From Streptosporangium subroseum (GTDB lineage Bacteria; Actinomycetota; Actinomycetes; Streptosporangiales; Streptosporangiaceae): a stretch of DNA of 64,000 bases. Location of the stretch: NCBI RefSeq assembly GCF_900188345.1, contig NZ_FZOD01000007.1:186001-250000 (forward strand), given 5' to 3'. Below are positions 16,950 to 25,020 of this stretch, one piece after another. The notes under the pieces are model-generated. The model made no database searches. It saw nothing but the letters and a program-made list of their open reading frames with translations, and was not told where the DNA came from. Position 1 is the first letter of the stretch; every line of letters begins with the position of its first letter. Made by a program: the position numbers and the translations under genes.

Positions 16950-18590
16950 ATGAGCACTCCGATCTTCGCGCTTTGCGATGAGTACGTCACCCGCTGGGCC
17001 GCGCTCGACCCCATCGCGGCAGGTGCCGAGGGCATCGTGTCCGATTTCGTCGCCGCCTCCGACCACAGTCCCGCCGGGAGCGCCGCCCGGGCCGAGCTGA
17101 TCCGTACGACCCTGAGCCGTCTTGACGCGATTGTCCCCACCGGGGAGTCGGACGTCCGGGCCGCCACCCACCTGCGGGAGCGGCTGGAGGCCGAGCTCGC
17201 CTGGCATGACACGGGCGAGCCGCTCCGCTGGGTGGCGGCGCCCTACGGGCTGCCCTACCGGGTACGTTCCAGCGTCGTCCTCCTCCCCCACGGCAACGAC
17301 GACGAGTGGCGCGACGTCGCTGCCCGCCTGGCGGCGATCCCCACGATGCTCGCCGGGTGGCGGGAGAGCCTGGAGGCCGGTCTGGCCGTGGGCCTGCGGG
17401 GCGCTCGCAGGCAGGCCCTGGCCATGGCCGACCAGTCCGACCAGTTCGCCGGCGCGGGCGACACTCCTCCGGCGCACGACGCCTTCGTCGCCACCTACGG
17501 CGAGGGCCCGGTCAAGGAGGAGCTGGTCAGGTCAGCGGCGGCGGCCCACGCCGCCTACGCCGACGCCGCGCGCTACCTGCGCGAGGAGTACGCCCCCAGG
17601 GCGACCGAGGTCGACGCCGTGGGACCCGAGCGCTACGCGGTCGCGGCCAGGATCAGCCTGGGCGCCGACATCGATCTGCGCGAGGCGTACGAGTGGGGCT
17701 GGGCCGAACTGGAGCGCATCGGGGCCGAGACGGCCGCCGAGGTCGAGCGGATCAGGCCGGGCGCGACCATCGAGGAGGCGACCGAGATCCTCAACGACAC
17801 CCAGTCCGTCGACTCCGTCGAGGAGTATCAGGCCTGGCTGCAGCAGCGTCACGACTGGGCGATCAAGCAGCTGCACGGCACCCACTTCGACATTCCCCTG
17901 CCGCTGCAACTCATCCTGGCAGAGGTCGATGTGAGCTCCACCTCCGGTGCGGCCTCCTACAACGCGCCCAGCGAGGACCTGTCCCGGCCGGGCCGCACCC
18001 TGTGGCCGGTCGGGGGACGGACGCGCTTCGCCACCTGGAGCGAGCTGACCACGATCTTCCACGAGGCCGTGCCCGGTCATCATCTGCAGTTCGGTGCGAT
18101 GCGCATGGCCGGGGACGGTCTGTCCAGGTTCGCCAAGGTCTCCTGGGTGGACGGCCACGGCGAGGGGTGGGGTCTGTACGCCGAGCGGCTGGCCGACGAG
18201 CTGGGCTGGTTCACCGATCCCGGCACCCGGCTGGGCATGCTCAACTGGTCGGCCCTGCGCGCCGCCCGGGTGGTCATCGACCTGGGTGTCCATCTCGACC
18301 TGCCGCTCCCCGACGGCTCGAAGTGGACCTTCGAGAAGGCCTGCGAGGTGCTGCGCGACCAGGGCCGTTGCGAGCCGCACCGGGTCGAGGCCGAGGTCGT
18401 GCGCTACTTCGGCTGGCCGGCCCAGGCCATCGCCTACAAGCTGGGCGAACGGGCCTGGCTGGAGGCTCGCGAGGAGGCCAGGCGGCGCCTGGGTGCCGGC
18501 TTCGACCTGCGCGCCTGGCACACCGCCGCGCTGGAGCTCGGACCGGTCGGCCTGTCCAGCCTGGCCGAGGCCTTGCGCCGGATCGCCTGA
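16950..18590 (+). CDS. DUF885-family metallopeptidase-like protein
   Basis: A 546-residue cytoplasmic protein of the DUF885 family. The signature HEAVPGHHLQ is at residues 371-380 (an HExxxxHH zinc site), followed about 30 residues later by GHGEGWGLYAERL, which supplies the downstream Glu, and an ending with LGERAWLEAREEARRRLG. Family members are thought to be zinc-dependent carboxypeptidase-like enzymes; the substrate is unknown. Length and motifs are complete. It is flanked by short tandem-repeat arrays on both sides and stands alone transcriptionally. Confidence 0.85.
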   Translation: MSTPIFALCDEYVTRWAALDPIAAGAEGIVSDFVAASDHSPAGSAARAELIRTTLSRLDAIVPTGESDVRAATHLRERLEAELAWHDTGEPLRWVAAPYGLPYRVRSSVVLLPHGNDDEWRDVAARLAAIPTMLAGWRESLEAGLAVGLRGARRQALAMADQSDQFAGAGDTPPAHDAFVATYGEGPVKEELVRSAAAAHAAYADAARYLREEYAPRATEVDAVGPERYAVAARISLGADIDLREAYEWGWAELERIGAETAAEVERIRPGATIEEATEILNDTQSVDSVEEYQAWLQQRHDWAIKQLHGTHFDIPLPLQLILAEVDVSSTSGAASYNAPSEDLSRPGRTLWPVGGRTRFATWSELTTIFHEAVPGHHLQFGAMRMAGDGLSRFAKVSWVDGHGEGWGLYAERLADELGWFTDPGTRLGMLNWSALRAARVVIDLGVHLDLPLPDGSKWTFEKACEVLRDQGRCEPHRVEAEVVRYFGWPAQAIAYKLGERAWLEAREEARRRLGAGFDLRAWHTAALELGPVGLSSLAEALRRIA

Positions 18591-18636
18591 CCGCCGGCAC
18601 CGTCGGTCGAGGGCGTCCGGACACCCGGACGCCCTC

Positions 18637-18827
18637 GGCTCGTTTCCCCGAAGGATTCCTCTCCGGACACTCCCGGCTCGTTTCACAAGAAGGACTGCTC
18701 CCGGACGACCTCAACTCGTTTCGTGAGAAGGGCTTCCCCGGGGTGCCCCCGGCTCGTTTCACGAGAAGGACTCCTCCTCGGACGCTCTCGGCTCGTTTCG
18801 CGGGGAGAACTTCCCGTCGGCGTACGG
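18637..18827. repeat. 38-bp tandem repeat, 5 copies
   Basis: Five imperfect copies begin at 18637, 18675, 18713, 18751 and 18790 (periods 38, 38, 38, 39), consensus beginning GGCTCGTTTCRCGAGAAGGA and ending with CTCCTCCGGACGCTC-like sequence. They occupy the gap between the convergent DUF885 and AfsR-type genes. The internal TCGTTTCACGAGAAGGA can form a weak hairpin, so the array might also attenuate convergent transcription. Confidence 0.85.
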
Positions 18828-18873
18828 CTGCCGAGATTCGGTCCGGCGCCCCGGTCCTCAGGCTGCGGGGAGG

Positions 18874-21800
18874 TCACATACCATCCTCGGTGATGGGGAG
18901 TAGAAGGAGCGCCGCCTCGCTCGCCTGTTCGGGTCCCTCGGCGAGGAGACCGGCCAGCTGCGCGCGTATCCGGGCGGCGATCGCGGGTGGCATCGTGCTG
19001 ACCAGTTCGAGCGCCTCCTCCGAGACGGTCCGCGCGGCCTCGCTCTCACCGACGAGGCCGTACGCCTCGCTGAGCATCACCAGGACGCGGACCTCGTAGA
19101 GCGGCGCGTCGATCTTGCGGAACATGCCGAGGGCCTGGTCGAAGCGGCCGATGGCCTGCTCGATCTGGTCGGAGGCCAGGGCGAGCTCGCCGAGCCCGAG
19201 CACGATCCTCGCCTCGGCCACCCGCTCCCCCACCGTATCGGCGAGTTCCAGCGCGCGGTGAAGCGTGAGTCCTGCCTCGACCAGCTCGCCCTGGCGCAGC
19301 TGCGCGACGCCCAGGCCGTGCAGGGCGTACACCTCGCCTGTCGGGTCCCCGATGTTGCGCACGGTCGTGAGCGTGCTGTCGAACGCCTCGACCGCCAGCG
19401 AGGGCTCCTGCGACCGGAGGTAGGTCTCGCCCAGCCGGTGCAGGACCTGCGCCTCGACGCGCCGGCTGCCGCCGATCCTGCTGAGCTCCAGCGCCTCGCC
19501 CAGCAGCCGCTTGGCCTCGTCGAGATCTTCGCAGTCGAGCCTGATCTGGGCCATGCTGTGGAGCACGTAGGCGGAGGCGACCTGGTCGCCGGTCCCGCGG
19601 AAGATGGCCAGCGCGCGCTCGTACCGTTCCACGGCCTCGTCGAGCCGGCCGCTCATCCGGTCCAGGAAGGCGATGTTGCGGATGACGAGGGCCACCCCCA
19701 GATCGTCTCCCGCCTCCTGGAACAGCTCCGCCGCCGCCTCGAAGTCGCGGCGCGCGTCACCGAACCGCTGTTCGGCGATGTACAGGGAGCCGATCGAGTA
19801 GAGCATCGCCGCCTGCCCGCGACGGTCTCCCGCCTGCCGGGCGGCGGCCAGGGCGATCTGGTGGGTCTCCCGCCAGTCGTCGAAGTAGATCCTCGACTCG
19901 AACAGCGTCACGGCGCTGAGCGCCAGGTCCCAGCAGAGTTCCACGAATCCCGCCTGCGCCGCCTGGCGAATGCCCGCGACCAGCGTCAGCCGCTCGCGTT
20001 CGTACCAGGGAAGGGGAGCCATGACCAGCTTCTCGACCAGCCGTTTGGGCAGCGGCCAGCGCGGGGCCTCGCTGTGGACCTGCACGTAGTCGCCGCCGTA
20101 CTCGCGGCGGTGCGCCTCGCCGGTCAGGAAGAGCAGCCCGCCGAGCACCCTCTCCAGCGCGGCGTTGCGGTCTCCGACCGCCTCCTCCGCGGCGAGCCGC
20201 TCGCGGGCGAACACGCGGATCAGGTCGTGGAAGCGGTACTGGCTGTGCACGCCGTACCCGCCGTCCGTCGTCTCGATCAGCTGGGTGTCCGCCAGGTCGT
20301 CGAGCAGGTCCTGCGCGTCGGCGGGATCGATGTCGAGCAGCCCGGCGGCGACCCAGCCGGAGAAGTGCCGGAACTCCAGGATGGCCAGCCGCCTGAACAG
20401 CCGCCGCGCGTCCTCGCTGACGCTTTCGTAGGTCAGGGAGATGCTTGCCCGGATCCCCAGGTCCCCGTGTTTGAGCTCGTCGAGCCTGCGGGTCTCGTCC
20501 TCCAGCCGTCCCACCAGCTGATCGATCGACCAGTGCTGCCGGGCCGCGAGCCTGGCCCCCGCGATGCGCAGCGCCAGGGGAAGGTGACCGCAGAGCTCCG
20601 CCAGCGCGACCGCGGACTCCTGCTCGGCCTGCACCCGTTCGACGCCCGCGATGCGGGCGAGCAGATCCACCGACTGCCTGGAGTCGAAGACGTTCACGTC
20701 GAGGTGGATCGCACCGGGCAGGCCGGCGAGCCGGCTCCGACTGGTGATCAGTACGGCGGCCTCGGGATTGCCCGGCAGCAGGGGCAGCACCTGGCTCTCG
20801 CTTCTGGCGTCGTCCAGGACGATCAGCATCTTGCGCCCGGCGAGCAGCCCGCGGTACATCTCCGCCCGTTCCTCCACCCCCTCGGGAATCGCGGTGCCCG
20901 GCACGCCCAGCGCCCGGAGGAACCGTTCGAGCACCTGCCCCGAGCCGAGCGGGCGGGACTCTCCCCCGTGCAGGTCGGCGAAGAGCTGGCCGTCCTCGTA
21001 GCGACCGGCGACGCTGTGCGAGACGTGTACGGCGATGGTGGACTTGCCGATTCCCGGTTTGCCGACGATGGCGATGACCGGTACGGCGAGCCGCTGCCGG
21101 TCCTCCGCGGCGAACGTGAGCTGCCCCCGGATGGCCTCGACCAGCTTGATCCGGCCGGTGAAGTCCGCGATGTCGGTGGGGAGCAGGCGAGGGACGATCC
21201 GGTGGGGGGCCGCCGGGGGCTCCTTCGTCTCCTCGCGGCGCTGCGGTTGCCGCCCCAGCGGCGAGTCGAGACTCTCGTCGGAGGTGAGGATCGCGTATTC
21301 CAGCTGCTGCAGGCTCTCGTTGGGCTCGATGCCCAACTCCTCGATCATCGTCTGACGGGCGCGGCGATACACCGTCAGCGCCTCCGCCTGACGCCCCGAG
21401 CGGTAGAGGGCGAGCATCAGCTGGCCGCGCAGCCGTTCCCGGAGCGGGTGCTCCTCGACGAGCTCGCTGAGCTCCCCCACCAGCTCGTGATGCCTGCCGA
21501 GTTCGAGCTCCAGCTCGACGCAGTCCTCGTTCGCGGTGATGCGGCGCTCGTTCAGCCTGCCCACCGCCGTCTGCACGAGCCGGCTCTCCTGGCCGTCGAG
21601 GGCGGGGCCCCGCCAGAGCGAGAGCCCGTTCCGGTAGTGCTCGACGGCCTCCTCGATGCGGCGGCCCTCACGGGCCTGGCGGGCCTGGCCCAGCAGGCTC
21701 TCGAAGCTCTGGGAGTCGAGCTGCCCGTCGGCGACCCGCAGCGTGTATCCCTGGGAATGGGTCGCGATGGCGTCGGGATCGCCGTGGGCGGCGAACAGCC

Positions 21801-22011
21801 GTCGCAGCGAGGAGATGCAGATCTGCACCTGCGCGCGGGAGGTGGTGGGGGAATCCTCACCGTAAATCGCCTCTGTCAGGCGCCCGATGGTGACCAGGCG
21901 ATTGGCCTCCAGGAGGAGACAGGAAAGAACGACTTGCTGCCGGGGCGCTCCCAGATCCAGCCGCTGGGCACCGACGGCTACTTCCAGAGGACCGAGAATC
22001 CGATACTCCAC
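18874..22011 (-). CDS. AfsR/SARP-type regulator with NB-ARC and TPR domains
   Basis: A large transcriptional regulator of about 1045 residues. In order: a winged-helix OmpR/SARP DNA-binding domain (starts VEYRILGPLEV, residues 1-95), the bacterial transcriptional activation domain (about 100-250, ending MIEELGIEPNESLQQL), an NB-ARC/AP-ATPase with Walker A GKPGIGKST (about residue 318) and a Walker B-like MLIVLDDA, then a long TPR region with repeated ALxxxR/GD motifs. This is the AfsR plan, used for control of secondary metabolism. The GTG at 22011 has AGGGAG spaced by 6 nt; an ATG at 22017 abuts that site. It lies beside the SARP and the hydrazine-type cluster and may control it (inference). 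Confidence 0.85.
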   Translation of the reverse strand: MEYRILGPLEVAVGAQRLDLGAPRQQVVLSCLLLEANRLVTIGRLTEAIYGEDSPTTSRAQVQICISSLRRLFAAHGDPDAIATHSQGYTLRVADGQLDSQSFESLLGQARQAREGRRIEEAVEHYRNGLSLWRGPALDGQESRLVQTAVGRLNERRITANEDCVELELELGRHHELVGELSELVEEHPLRERLRGQLMLALYRSGRQAEALTVYRRARQTMIEELGIEPNESLQQLEYAILTSDESLDSPLGRQPQRREETKEPPAAPHRIVPRLLPTDIADFTGRIKLVEAIRGQLTFAAEDRQRLAVPVIAIVGKPGIGKSTIAVHVSHSVAGRYEDGQLFADLHGGESRPLGSGQVLERFLRALGVPGTAIPEGVEERAEMYRGLLAGRKMLIVLDDARSESQVLPLLPGNPEAAVLITSRSRLAGLPGAIHLDVNVFDSRQSVDLLARIAGVERVQAEQESAVALAELCGHLPLALRIAGARLAARQHWSIDQLVGRLEDETRRLDELKHGDLGIRASISLTYESVSEDARRLFRRLAILEFRHFSGWVAAGLLDIDPADAQDLLDDLADTQLIETTDGGYGVHSQYRFHDLIRVFARERLAAEEAVGDRNAALERVLGGLLFLTGEAHRREYGGDYVQVHSEAPRWPLPKRLVEKLVMAPLPWYERERLTLVAGIRQAAQAGFVELCWDLALSAVTLFESRIYFDDWRETHQIALAAARQAGDRRGQAAMLYSIGSLYIAEQRFGDARRDFEAAAELFQEAGDDLGVALVIRNIAFLDRMSGRLDEAVERYERALAIFRGTGDQVASAYVLHSMAQIRLDCEDLDEAKRLLGEALELSRIGGSRRVEAQVLHRLGETYLRSQEPSLAVEAFDSTLTTVRNIGDPTGEVYALHGLGVAQLRQGELVEAGLTLHRALELADTVGERVAEARIVLGLGELALASDQIEQAIGRFDQALGMFRKIDAPLYEVRVLVMLSEAYGLVGESEAARTVSEEALELVSTMPPAIAARIRAQLAGLLAEGPEQASEAALLLLPITEDGM

Positions 22012-22145
22012 CCGCATCTCCCTACAGAAATCGCGGCCTGTCGAGAAATCCACCGCACGTTTTGGTGTAAGAGAGGAATCAGGCGTCTGACTTTTAAATA
22101 AAGTTAGGCCAAAATTATATCCATCTCCAACTCCCGCAATCTTGG

Positions 22146-22184
22146 GCGTATAACCCAACGATCACGGAGAGTGGTGTTATACGC
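22146..22184. promoter_or_regulatory. 9-bp inverted repeat upstream of the AfsR-type gene
   Basis: GCGTATAAC at 22146-22154 and its exact reverse complement GTTATACGC at 22176-22184 are 30 bp centre to centre (about three helical turns) and about 135 bp upstream of the AfsR-type start. Spacing on one face of the helix suggests a looped or dimeric operator. A separate palindrome, CACCTGTCAGGTG, is at 22266-22278. Confidence 0.5.
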
Positions 22185-22293
22185 ACGAACCAGTCCTCGC
22201 CCGGCGAGCATACAACGCCACTGGGTGGAGAACCAGGGGTGTTTGTAATGGTCTGACCCAATTTACACCTGTCAGGTGGGTTTTAGATAGAAA

Positions 22294-22330
22294 GAAGCGG
22301 CCGGAAACCATGGACGGTTTCGGCCGCTTC
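22294..22330 (-). terminator. Intrinsic terminator after the small exported peptide gene
   Basis: A nearly perfect hairpin, GAAGCGGCCGGAAACC / GGTTTCGGCCGCTTC with a one-base bulge and 6-nt loop, lies 43 nt after the stop of the 50-residue peptide gene. On the minus strand it is followed by a T-rich tract (TTTCTATCTAAAA). It probably separates the peptide transcript from the AfsR-type gene. Confidence 0.75.
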
Positions 22331-22372
22331 GGCAGGACATCCCCCGATCACCATCGGAGGAAGAGGTGCAGG

Positions 22373-22525
22373 TCATCCCCAGGGAGTGTTGCCGGCGACC
22401 ACGGTGACCCCCGTGCCTCCCGCGGTGACGACCGAGGGGGCGAGGCCGGCGGCGATCCCGAGGCATCCGAGAATGGCGGCGGCGACGATGAGACGAAGGG
22501 CTTCGAAGCTGGTGAAGTTCCGCAT
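22373..22525 (-). CDS. Small exported peptide (50 aa) ending in Trp-Gly
   Basis: The 50-residue product starts MRNFTSFEALRL, has one hydrophobic segment (LIVAAAILGCLGIAAGLA) and a short Gly/Thr/Val tail ending NTPWG. AGAGGTG precedes the ATG by 7 nt and a strong terminator follows, so the gene looks real. The hydrophobic stretch fits a signal peptide or single membrane anchor. It lies next to an AfsR-type regulator, and a second small peptide with Trp as the penultimate residue (37548-37727) lies beside another regulator. A signalling or regulatory peptide is possible, but no family is recognised. Confidence 0.6.
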   Translation of the reverse strand: MRNFTSFEALRLIVAAAILGCLGIAAGLAPSVVTAGGTGVTVVAGNTPWG

Positions 22526-22788
22526 TTTCTGCACCTCTTGGCTGTTTCTTTCCCGGCTGTTCGTTTCCGTTCCCCTGCTTGCTCCACCAACGTATTGACC
22601 AGGCCCATCCACCCATTATCGAAACTCTTCTGATCCGGTATCCGACCGGCCGGCCGCGAAAATATCGACCACGATGACCGGCGAATAGCCGACCGAAGGC
22701 GGACCGATAGCGCCGGGGTGAAACCTGATGGAACGAGGCCGGTCGATACAGGTCGCCGGCCTCGCATCAGACAGATGGGTCACTCACC

Positions 22789-23127
22789 ATGAGCATCGCC
22801 ACGCAGGCACTGGACGGCGTCTACGGCCGATCCGCAGCCGGTGTCCCAGCTCGCCTGGAGCGAGCCGTGGGCACCGACTGGCAGTGGGTCTTCGAAGGGG
22901 AGACCGACACCAACGGAAATGTGAAGGAATGGACGGACGAGTACATCGAGCGCGGGCTCTACCGCCTCGTGTTCGCCACCGACCACTATTTCGCCGGGCT
23001 CGGCATGACCGCCTCTTATCCAGAGATCATGGTCATGTTCCGGATGCACGACGAGCGCACGCCGTATCACATCCAGGTAGTGCTGACGCCTTACTCGTAT
23101 TCGACGTATTTCGGCATCTGCGGTTGA
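22789..23127 (+). CDS. Transthyretin/HIUase-like protein with altered active site
   Basis: A 112-residue protein with the transthyretin fold layout of 5-hydroxyisourate hydrolase: GRSAAGVPARLE, YRLVFATDHYFAG, YPEIMVMF, and YHIQVVLTPYSYSTY near the end. In true HIUases the N-terminal HxLD His, the DGR Arg and the terminal YRGS are needed; here they read QALD, TNGN and YFGICG. Only the penultimate-strand His in YHI remains. Purine degradation is therefore unlikely. No other urate-pathway gene is nearby. It is 29 nt upstream of the SARP gene and probably co-transcribed, suggesting a ligand-binding or accessory regulatory role (inference). Confidence 0.75.
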   Translation: MSIATQALDGVYGRSAAGVPARLERAVGTDWQWVFEGETDTNGNVKEWTDEYIERGLYRLVFATDHYFAGLGMTASYPEIMVMFRMHDERTPYHIQVVLTPYSYSTYFGICG

Positions 23128-23156
23128 CCGAGTCCGTTCTCCCGAGGGAAAAAATC

Positions 23157-23999
23157 ATGTCTGTTCAAGAATCAGTGACGCTCGACCCCGATTCCCTGGG
23201 GCAGGGCGAGAGCGCTTTCCCGGTCGTCGCCCGCTGCCTGAGCCAGTTTCGCCTGGAGGTCGACGGGCAGCCCGTGTCGCACTGGCGCGCCGGCAAGGCC
23301 CGGGCCCTGTTCCAGTACCTCCTGGTCAACCGCGGGCGGCTCGTCCACAAGGACCGGCTCCACGAGGTGCTGTGGCCGGAAAGGGACGACCACGGCTCCA
23401 GCTCGCTCAAGGTCGCCGTGCACGCCGTGCGGCGGGTGCTCACCGAGGTCCAGGACGGAGACGGATTCACCCTGCTCCATCAGAATCGCGGATACCTGCT
23501 GCGGACCGACGGCGCGTGGGTGGACATCGAGGAGTTCGAGCGCGCCTTCGAGCAGGGCCGGGCGGCGTGGGTCGCCAAGGACCACGACCGGGCCATCATG
23601 TGGTTCCAGCGCACCGCCGACCTGTACACCGGGGACTTCCTGGCCGGCGAGACCGGTGACTGGATCACCGAACAGCGGCAGTGGATGCGGGGCACCGCCC
23701 TGCGTGCTCTGTCGGCGCTGCGCACCGAGACGCTGGAGAGCGAGGACTGGCCGGCCGCGATGCACTGGTGCCGGCGGACCCTCGACCTCGACCCCTGCCA
23801 CGAGGGCACCTACCAGACCCTGATGATGATGCACGGCGAGCTCGGCGAACTGGGCCGCGTCCTGAGCTGGTACGAGGTCTGCCGTCACCGGCTCCGCACC
23901 GACCTCGGCATCGAGCCGAGCGAGCGCACCGAGCGGCTGCTCGCCGCGCTCATGCAGGGCCGGAGCCGGATGCCCCTGACCAGCTCTCGGCCCCGATGA
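23157..23999 (+). CDS. SARP-family transcriptional activator
   Basis: A 280-residue small SARP. An N-terminal OmpR-type winged helix (about residues 25-115: FRLEVDGQPV, RALFQYLLVNRGRLVHKDRLHE, SSLKVAVHAVRRVL, GYLLRTDGAWVD) is followed by the activation domain (about 120-260) ending RTDLGIEPSERTERLL. The ATG at 23157 has GAGGGA 7-8 nt upstream. An open frame extends further upstream across the transthyretin-like gene, but that part is not coding. SARPs activate secondary-metabolite clusters by binding direct repeats; the minus-strand biosynthetic operon beginning at 37.5 kb is the nearest candidate target. Confidence 0.88.
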   Translation: MSVQESVTLDPDSLGQGESAFPVVARCLSQFRLEVDGQPVSHWRAGKARALFQYLLVNRGRLVHKDRLHEVLWPERDDHGSSSLKVAVHAVRRVLTEVQDGDGFTLLHQNRGYLLRTDGAWVDIEEFERAFEQGRAAWVAKDHDRAIMWFQRTADLYTGDFLAGETGDWITEQRQWMRGTALRALSALRTETLESEDWPAAMHWCRRTLDLDPCHEGTYQTLMMMHGELGELGRVLSWYEVCRHRLRTDLGIEPSERTERLLAALMQGRSRMPLTSSRPR

Positions 24000-24012
24000 C
24001 CCCGACGACCCT

Positions 24013-24108
24013 GTGACGAGCGACCAGGACGGCCCGGGGACAGGCGATGACGACGGCCCGGGGACGAACGACCACGACGGCCCGGTGACAAGCGGCCACG
24101 ACGGCCCC
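24013..24108. repeat. 24-bp tandem repeat, 4 copies
   Basis: Four copies at 24013, 24037, 24061 and 24085, each exactly 24 bp, consensus GKGACRARCGACCACGACGG followed by CCCG. They lie between the SARP stop and the gene at 24156. A 24-bp period is a multiple of 3, but no coding frame uses it. Confidence 0.85.
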
Positions 24109-24155
24109 GCTCCCTGTGGCAGGGTCGCGACCATGACAACCCCCGCCCGGAAAGT

Positions 24156-24866
24156 GTGAACCGACACGTGGAGATCCATACCGTCATCTCCGGCCGGCGA
24201 GACGAGCGCACGCGCTCCCTCTCCGGCCGGGGCCCCGACCTGGCGCGCCTGCGCGCGGCGGTCGGTGAGTTCGCCGGCTACACCGCGGCCGACAGGTCCT
24301 GGGAACGGCTGCTGCTGGCAACCGGGCCGCGGATCGATCCGGCCCTCCCTGCCCATCGCCGCGCGCTGCTGGCCTGGCTGAACGCCTGGGGCTGCCGGAT
24401 CCGCTACCCGCGCGACGGCGAGCACGACGTCTTCTGTGCGGAGGCCGGCGCGTGGTGGGCCCGCTGGGGTGAGCTCCTTCCCGGCCGGGACGCCGTGCTC
24501 GCGGACCTGACAGACACCGAGATCGACCTGCTGGGCGACTGTTACGCGGACCTCTCCGCGATGCCGGCGGCCCCCGGTGCCAGACCCCGCTCGCTGGGAT
24601 CGACCGCGGCGACCAAGATGCTGCACGCGCTCCGGCCCCGGGCGCTGATGCCCTGGGACGCGGCCATCGCCGACGCCCTGCACGGAGCCCGTACGGCCGA
24701 CGCCTACCGCGCGCACCTGCGGCTGGGCCGCCGGTGGGCGCGGCGCCTCCTCGCGGAGTCCGATCTCGGCGAGGAGGCGCTGGCGGTTGAACTGGGCCGG
24801 CCGGGCCGGCCCCTGGCGAAGATGCTGGACGACTACTGCTACCTGGAGTTCACCGCGGGGACCTGA
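24156..24866 (+). CDS. Hypothetical protein, 236 aa
   Basis: I do not recognise a characterised family. The predicted product is a soluble helical protein with a distinctive central-to-C-terminal block: AWLNAWGCRIRYPRD, then GSTAATKMLHALRPRALMPWD, then a Leu/Ala-rich terminal helix. The combination of a Trp-Gly-Cys segment and an ALRPxxxxPWD motif occurs in uncharacterised actinobacterial proteins that often look like HhH/glycosylase relatives, but no catalytic residue can be claimed. The start GTG at 24156 has GGAAAG nearby. Its stop codon lies inside the 36-bp repeat array that separates it from the convergent DAO gene. Confidence 0.6.
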   Translation: MNRHVEIHTVISGRRDERTRSLSGRGPDLARLRAAVGEFAGYTAADRSWERLLLATGPRIDPALPAHRRALLAWLNAWGCRIRYPRDGEHDVFCAEAGAWWARWGELLPGRDAVLADLTDTEIDLLGDCYADLSAMPAAPGARPRSLGSTAATKMLHALRPRALMPWDAAIADALHGARTADAYRAHLRLGRRWARRLLAESDLGEEALAVELGRPGRPLAKMLDDYCYLEFTAGT

Positions 24867-25020
24867 CCAGGCTCCCGCTCCCTGACGTTCACGGGAACCC
24901 GACCAGGCTCCCGCTCCCTGACGTTCACGGGAACCCGACCAGGCTCTCGCTCCCTGACGTTCACCGCGGGGACCTGGCCGAACTCCCGCTCCCCGGTGTT
25001 CACCGCAGGGATCTGACCAG
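24857..25020. repeat. 36-bp repeat array spanning the 3' ends of two convergent genes
   Basis: Copies of GACCAGGCTCCCGCTCCCTG + ACGTTCAC + GGGAACCC start at 24865, 24901 and 24937 (36-bp period), with two diverged copies at about 24975 and 25015. The first copy overlaps the last codons of the gene at 24156 and the last overlaps the final codons of the DAO gene, so both C-termini are encoded by repeat sequence. Frames remain open through it on the minus strand because 36 is a multiple of 3. Confidence 0.8.

Noticed and set aside
18637..18827. Possible CRISPR array
   Set aside because: Repeats are head-to-tail without unique spacers and there are no cas genes; also true for the 24-, 36- and 75-bp arrays.
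19258..22101. 947-codon plus-strand open frame opposite the AfsR-type gene
   Set aside because: No recognisable domain; the opposite strand encodes a complete AfsR-type regulator.
22789..23127. Functional 5-hydroxyisourate hydrolase
   Set aside because: Three of the conserved catalytic or terminal motifs are altered and no purine degradation genes are nearby.
22728..23156. Long N-terminal extension of the SARP gene
   Set aside because: The open frame runs through the transthyretin-like gene in another frame, and a good ribosome-binding site precedes ATG 23157.
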